Source: Mycobacterium sp. ITM-2016-00318
GTDB taxonomy: Bacteria; Actinomycetota; Actinomycetes; Mycobacteriales; Mycobacteriaceae
Assembly: GCF_002968285.2 (NCBI RefSeq)
Contig: NZ_CP134400.1
Span: 1,984,001 to 2,048,000 of the forward strand
Reading direction: 5' to 3'
Length of the DNA stretch: 64,000 nucleotides
Shown here in pieces: positions 61,711 through 64,000 of the stretch. The translations under genes and the position numbers were made by a program. The notes beneath the pieces are model-generated. The model worked only from the letters and a program-made list of their open reading frames with translations. It did not search any database and was not told where the DNA came from. Position 1 is the stretch's first letter; every line of letters begins with the position of its first letter.

Positions 61711-61796
61711 ATACGCGCGAGAGTGCATGCAAGCAGGCCGACACTCGCACTTCCTCTGCTGGAATGCAGTTTCGCGGATAGTTGTAGAAATAAGCC

Positions 61797-62213
61797 ATGA
61801 CGGAACTGTGGGTCGAGCGCACCGGTGTGCGCCGCTACGTCGGGCGCAGCGCGCGGGGCGCGGAGGTGCTCGTCGGCGGCGAGGACGTCGAGGGTGTGTT
61901 CACCCCCGGCGAGCTCATGAAGATCGCGCTCGCCGCCTGCAGCGGCATGGCCAGCGATCTCCCGCTGCAGCGCCGGCTGGGCGAGGACTACGCGACGACG
62001 ATCAGGGTCTCGGGCGTTGCCGACCGCGAACAGGAGCGCTACCCGCACCTCGACGAGCGCATGGAACTCGACCTGTCGGCGCTATCTGACGAGGAGCGGG
62101 CGCGGGTACTCACGGTCGTACAACGTGCGATCGACCAGGTCTGCACGGTCGGTCGCACCCTCAAATCCGGGACTCAAGTGACATTTGAGGTTAGTGATGC
62201 AGGAGTTAGCTGA
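61797..62213 (+). CDS. OsmC-family protein
   Basis: 138 residues (Rv2923c-like). OsmC/Ohr fold: ELWVERTGVRRYVGRSARGA, GEDVEGVFTPGELMKIALAA followed by CSGMASDLPL with the peroxidatic-type Cys in ALAACSGM, and the second site VVQRAIDQVCTVGRTLKSGT. Both Cys of a thiol peroxidase are present (about 50 and 118), so organic hydroperoxide reduction is possible but unproven. 86 bases after mutM; overlaps acyP by 17 bases. Confidence 0.88.
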   Translation: MTELWVERTGVRRYVGRSARGAEVLVGGEDVEGVFTPGELMKIALAACSGMASDLPLQRRLGEDYATTIRVSGVADREQERYPHLDERMELDLSALSDEERARVLTVVQRAIDQVCTVGRTLKSGTQVTFEVSDAGVS

Positions 62214-62481
62214 GGTACGGCTGACCGCATGGGTGCACGGCCACGTGCAGGGGGTCGGATTTCGGTGGTGGACCCGGTCTCGGGCCCTCGAACTGGGGCT
62301 GACCGGGTTTGCGTCGAACAGGCCCGACGGGCGTGTCCAGGTCGTCGCGCAAGGCCCTCGCGATACGTGTCAGCGGCTGCTTGACCTGCTGGAAAGCGGA
62401 AACACTCCCGGCCGCGTCGCCAAAGTTGTCGCCGAGTGGACAGAAGTCGGCGACGCGATGACCGGCTTCACCGAGCGTTAG
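62197..62481 (+). CDS. acyP: Acylphosphatase
   Basis: 94 residues. [20 protein letters not shown] contains the phosphate-binding loop with the catalytic Arg (GVGFR), and [20 protein letters not shown] the catalytic Asn (SNRPDG). Hydrolyses acyl phosphates. The gene overlaps the OsmC gene by 17 bases and is followed by smc as in M. tuberculosis (Rv2922A). ATG 62197 is the most probable start; an upstream alternative at 62185 exists. Confidence 0.93.
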   Translation: MQELAEVRLTAWVHGHVQGVGFRWWTRSRALELGLTGFASNRPDGRVQVVAQGPRDTCQRLLDLLESGNTPGRVAKVVAEWTEVGDAMTGFTER

Positions 62482-62507
62482 CCCCTCCGGCTGTAGTGTG
62501 GCCCATC

Positions 62508-64000
62508 GTGCACCTCAAGAGTCTGACGCTGAAGGGCTTCAAGTCCTTTGCCTCGCCGACGACTCTGCGCTTCGAACCGGGCATCACATGCGTCGTCGGA
62601 CCCAACGGCTCGGGCAAGTCGAACGTGGTCGACGCGCTCACCTGGGTGATGGGCGAGCAGGGTGCCAAGACGCTGCGCGGCGGCAAGATGGAAGACGTCA
62701 TCTTCGCAGGCACGTCGTCGCGGCCGCCGCTGGGCCGCGCCGAGGTCACCGTGACCATCGACAACTCCGACAATTCGCTGCCGATCGAGTACTCCGAGGT
62801 GTCGATCACCCGCCGGATGTTCCGCGACGGCGGCAGCGAGTACGAGATCAACGGCAGCAGTTGCCGTTTGATGGACGTACAGGAACTGCTCAGCGACTCC
62901 GGCATCGGCAGGGAGATGCACGTCATCGTCGGGCAGGGCAAGCTCTCGGAGATCCTGGAGTCGCGGCCGGAGGACCGACGGGCCTTCATTGAAGAGGCCG
63001 CGGGTGTCCTCAAGCACCGGAAACGCAAAGAGAAGGCCGTCCGCAAGCTCGACTCGATGTCGGCCAACCTTGCGCGGCTGACCGACCTCACCACCGAATT
63101 GCGCCGTCAGCTCAAACCGCTCGGCAGACAGGCCGAGATGGCGCGCCGCGCCCAGACCATCCAAGCCGATCTACGCGATGCCCGGCTCCGGCTCGCGGCG
63201 GACGATTTGGTCAGCCGCAGAGGCGAATTCGACAACACCAACCAGGCCGAGGCGGCGCTGCGCCGCGAGCACGACGAGATGACCGCCCGGCTGCAGACCG
63301 CCACCGTCGAGCTCGACGCGCACGAAAGCGCGGTGGCCGGGCTCAGCGAGCGCGCCGAGGCCGCCCAGCAGAGCTGGTTCCGATTGTCGGCGCTCGCCGA
63401 GCGGGTCAGCGCGACCGTACGCATCGCCAGCGAACGCGCCCAGCACCTCGACACCGAGCAGGAGGTGTCAAGCGGAGCCGATCCCGACGCGCTAGAGGCC
63501 GAGGCCGACGAGGTGGCCGCGCACGAACGTCGGCTGCAGTCCGAGCTGGCGCACTCCCGCGAGCGGCTGACCGCGGCACGCGACGAGCTGGCCGAACGCG
63601 ACCGCGTCGCCGCCGAGGCCGAGCGCGCCCATCTGGCGGCGGTGCGTGCCGAAGCCGACCGCCGCGAGGGCCTGGCCCGGTTGGCCGGCCAGGTGGACAC
63701 CATGCGCACCCGGGTCGAGTCCATCGACGAGACCGTGGCCCGCCTCAGCGAGAACATCGAGGAGTCGGGCACCCGCGCGCAGCAGGCGAAGGCCGATTTC
63801 GAGACGGTGCAGAGCCGCGTCGGCGAACTCGACGCGGGCGAGGTCGGCCTCGACGATCAGCACGACCGGAGCGTGACCGCGCTGCGGCTGGCCGACGAAC
63901 GCGTGGCCGAACTGCAAGCCGGTGAACGCAGCGCCGAACGGCACGTCGCCTCGCTGCGCGCCCGCATCGACGCCCTCTCGGTCGGCCTAGACCGCAAGGA
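62508..64000 (+). CDS. smc: Chromosome segregation protein SMC, N-terminal part (cut by window edge)
   Basis: The first 497 codons are present; the gene continues past the window end. Walker [21 protein letters not shown] at about 32-50, [20 protein letters not shown], and the Q-loop region [20 protein letters not shown], then a long coiled-coil arm from about residue 165 rich in Ala, Glu and Arg. The condensin core ATPase that organises chromosomes with ScpA/ScpB. GTG start at 62508 gives (M)[15 protein letters not shown], the standard SMC N-terminus. Hinge, second arm, signature motif and Walker B are outside the window. Confidence 0.97.
   Translation, partial: MHLKSLTLKGFKSFASPTTLRFEPGITCVVGPNGSGKSNVVDALTWVMGEQGAKTLRGGKMEDVIFAGTSSRPPLGRAEVTVTIDNSDNSLPIEYSEVSITRRMFRDGGSEYEINGSSCRLMDVQELLSDSGIGREMHVIVGQGKLSEILESRPEDRRAFIEEAAGVLKHRKRKEKAVRKLDSMSANLARLTDLTTELRRQLKPLGRQAEMARRAQTIQADLRDARLRLAADDLVSRRGEFDNTNQAEAALRREHDEMTARLQTATVELDAHESAVAGLSERAEAAQQSWFRLSALAERVSATVRIASERAQHLDTEQEVSSGADPDALEAEADEVAAHERRLQSELAHSRERLTAARDELAERDRVAAEAERAHLAAVRAEADRREGLARLAGQVDTMRTRVESIDETVARLSENIEESGTRAQQAKADFETVQSRVGELDAGEVGLDDQHDRSVTALRLADERVAELQAGERSAERHVASLRARIDALSVGLDRK

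Overview
The window is a GC-rich actinobacterial chromosome segment, most likely from a rapidly growing Mycobacterium (Mycolicibacterium-type). The gene order follows the M. tuberculosis block from ligA (Rv3014c) back to leuCD, hupB, ppk and recG (around Rv2973c), then jumps to sepIVA-rnc-smc (Rv2927c to Rv2922c). Genus-typical proteins (LppZ, a 19 kDa-antigen-like lipoprotein, FbiD, MutT1, long-tailed HupB, SepIVA) support this. Product names rest on reading the translations and on remembered homologues; no database search was run.

Layout. 1-1808: edge of an acyl-CoA ligase, a YjbR protein and an ArsR-SRPBCC fusion, divergent from ligA. 1901-10327: ligA, a Cys-rich metallothionein-like protein, an ACT protein, gatCA, pfkA, gatB and an NTF2-like gene. 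10349-12847: lppZ, a DoxX protein, a PH-domain protein. 12878-16672: ilvB-ilvN-ilvC behind a leader-peptide attenuator, with a repeat cassette between ilvB and ilvN. 16732-21876: frameshifted phosphoribosyltransferase, a desaturase-like dehydrogenase, serA-leuB and a membrane protein. 21975-26326: DUF4333 lipoprotein, MFS transporter, FAH protein, gltX, tRNA-Gln, tRNA-Glu. 26380-29887: accessory segment with a nucleotidyltransferase-like protein and a ring-hydroxylating dioxygenase operon. 29888-33523: ltbR/ndgR-type IclR regulator, leuCD, hupB. 33591-38583: broken O-methyltransferase, mutT1, ppk, fbiD. 38625-44618: gpsA, broken cystathionine lyase, ddl, DUF3515, thiL, ung, rpmB. 44825-57942: fakA-like, recG, exported HNH protein, lipoprotein, aldo-keto reductase, lipN, DsbA-like, VKOR, pyc, rsmD, coaD. 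58024-64000: hemerythrin, sepIVA, DUF177, rnc, mutM, OsmC, acyP and the start of smc.

Together these genes cover branched-chain amino acid and serine synthesis (ilvBNC, leuB, leuCD, serA), tRNA charging (gatCAB, gltX), DNA repair and replication (ligA, ung, mutM, mutT1, recG), extracytoplasmic disulfide formation (DsbA-like plus VKOR), nucleoid and chromosome organisation (hupB, smc) and cofactor synthesis (thiL, coaD, fbiD).

The most notable features are: (1) a complete ilvB attenuator with a 23-codon leader peptide and two mutually exclusive RNA pairings; (2) a MIRU-like repeat spacer between ilvB and ilvN whose small ORF overlaps the stop and the start of its neighbours by ATGA; (3) rsmD apparently starting at CTG inside the pyc stop codon; (4) four degraded or frameshifted loci, all in dispensable genes; and (5) a tRNA-adjacent accessory segment with a dioxygenase lacking local electron-transfer genes. 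I found no CRISPR array, prophage, insertion sequence or clear defence system.
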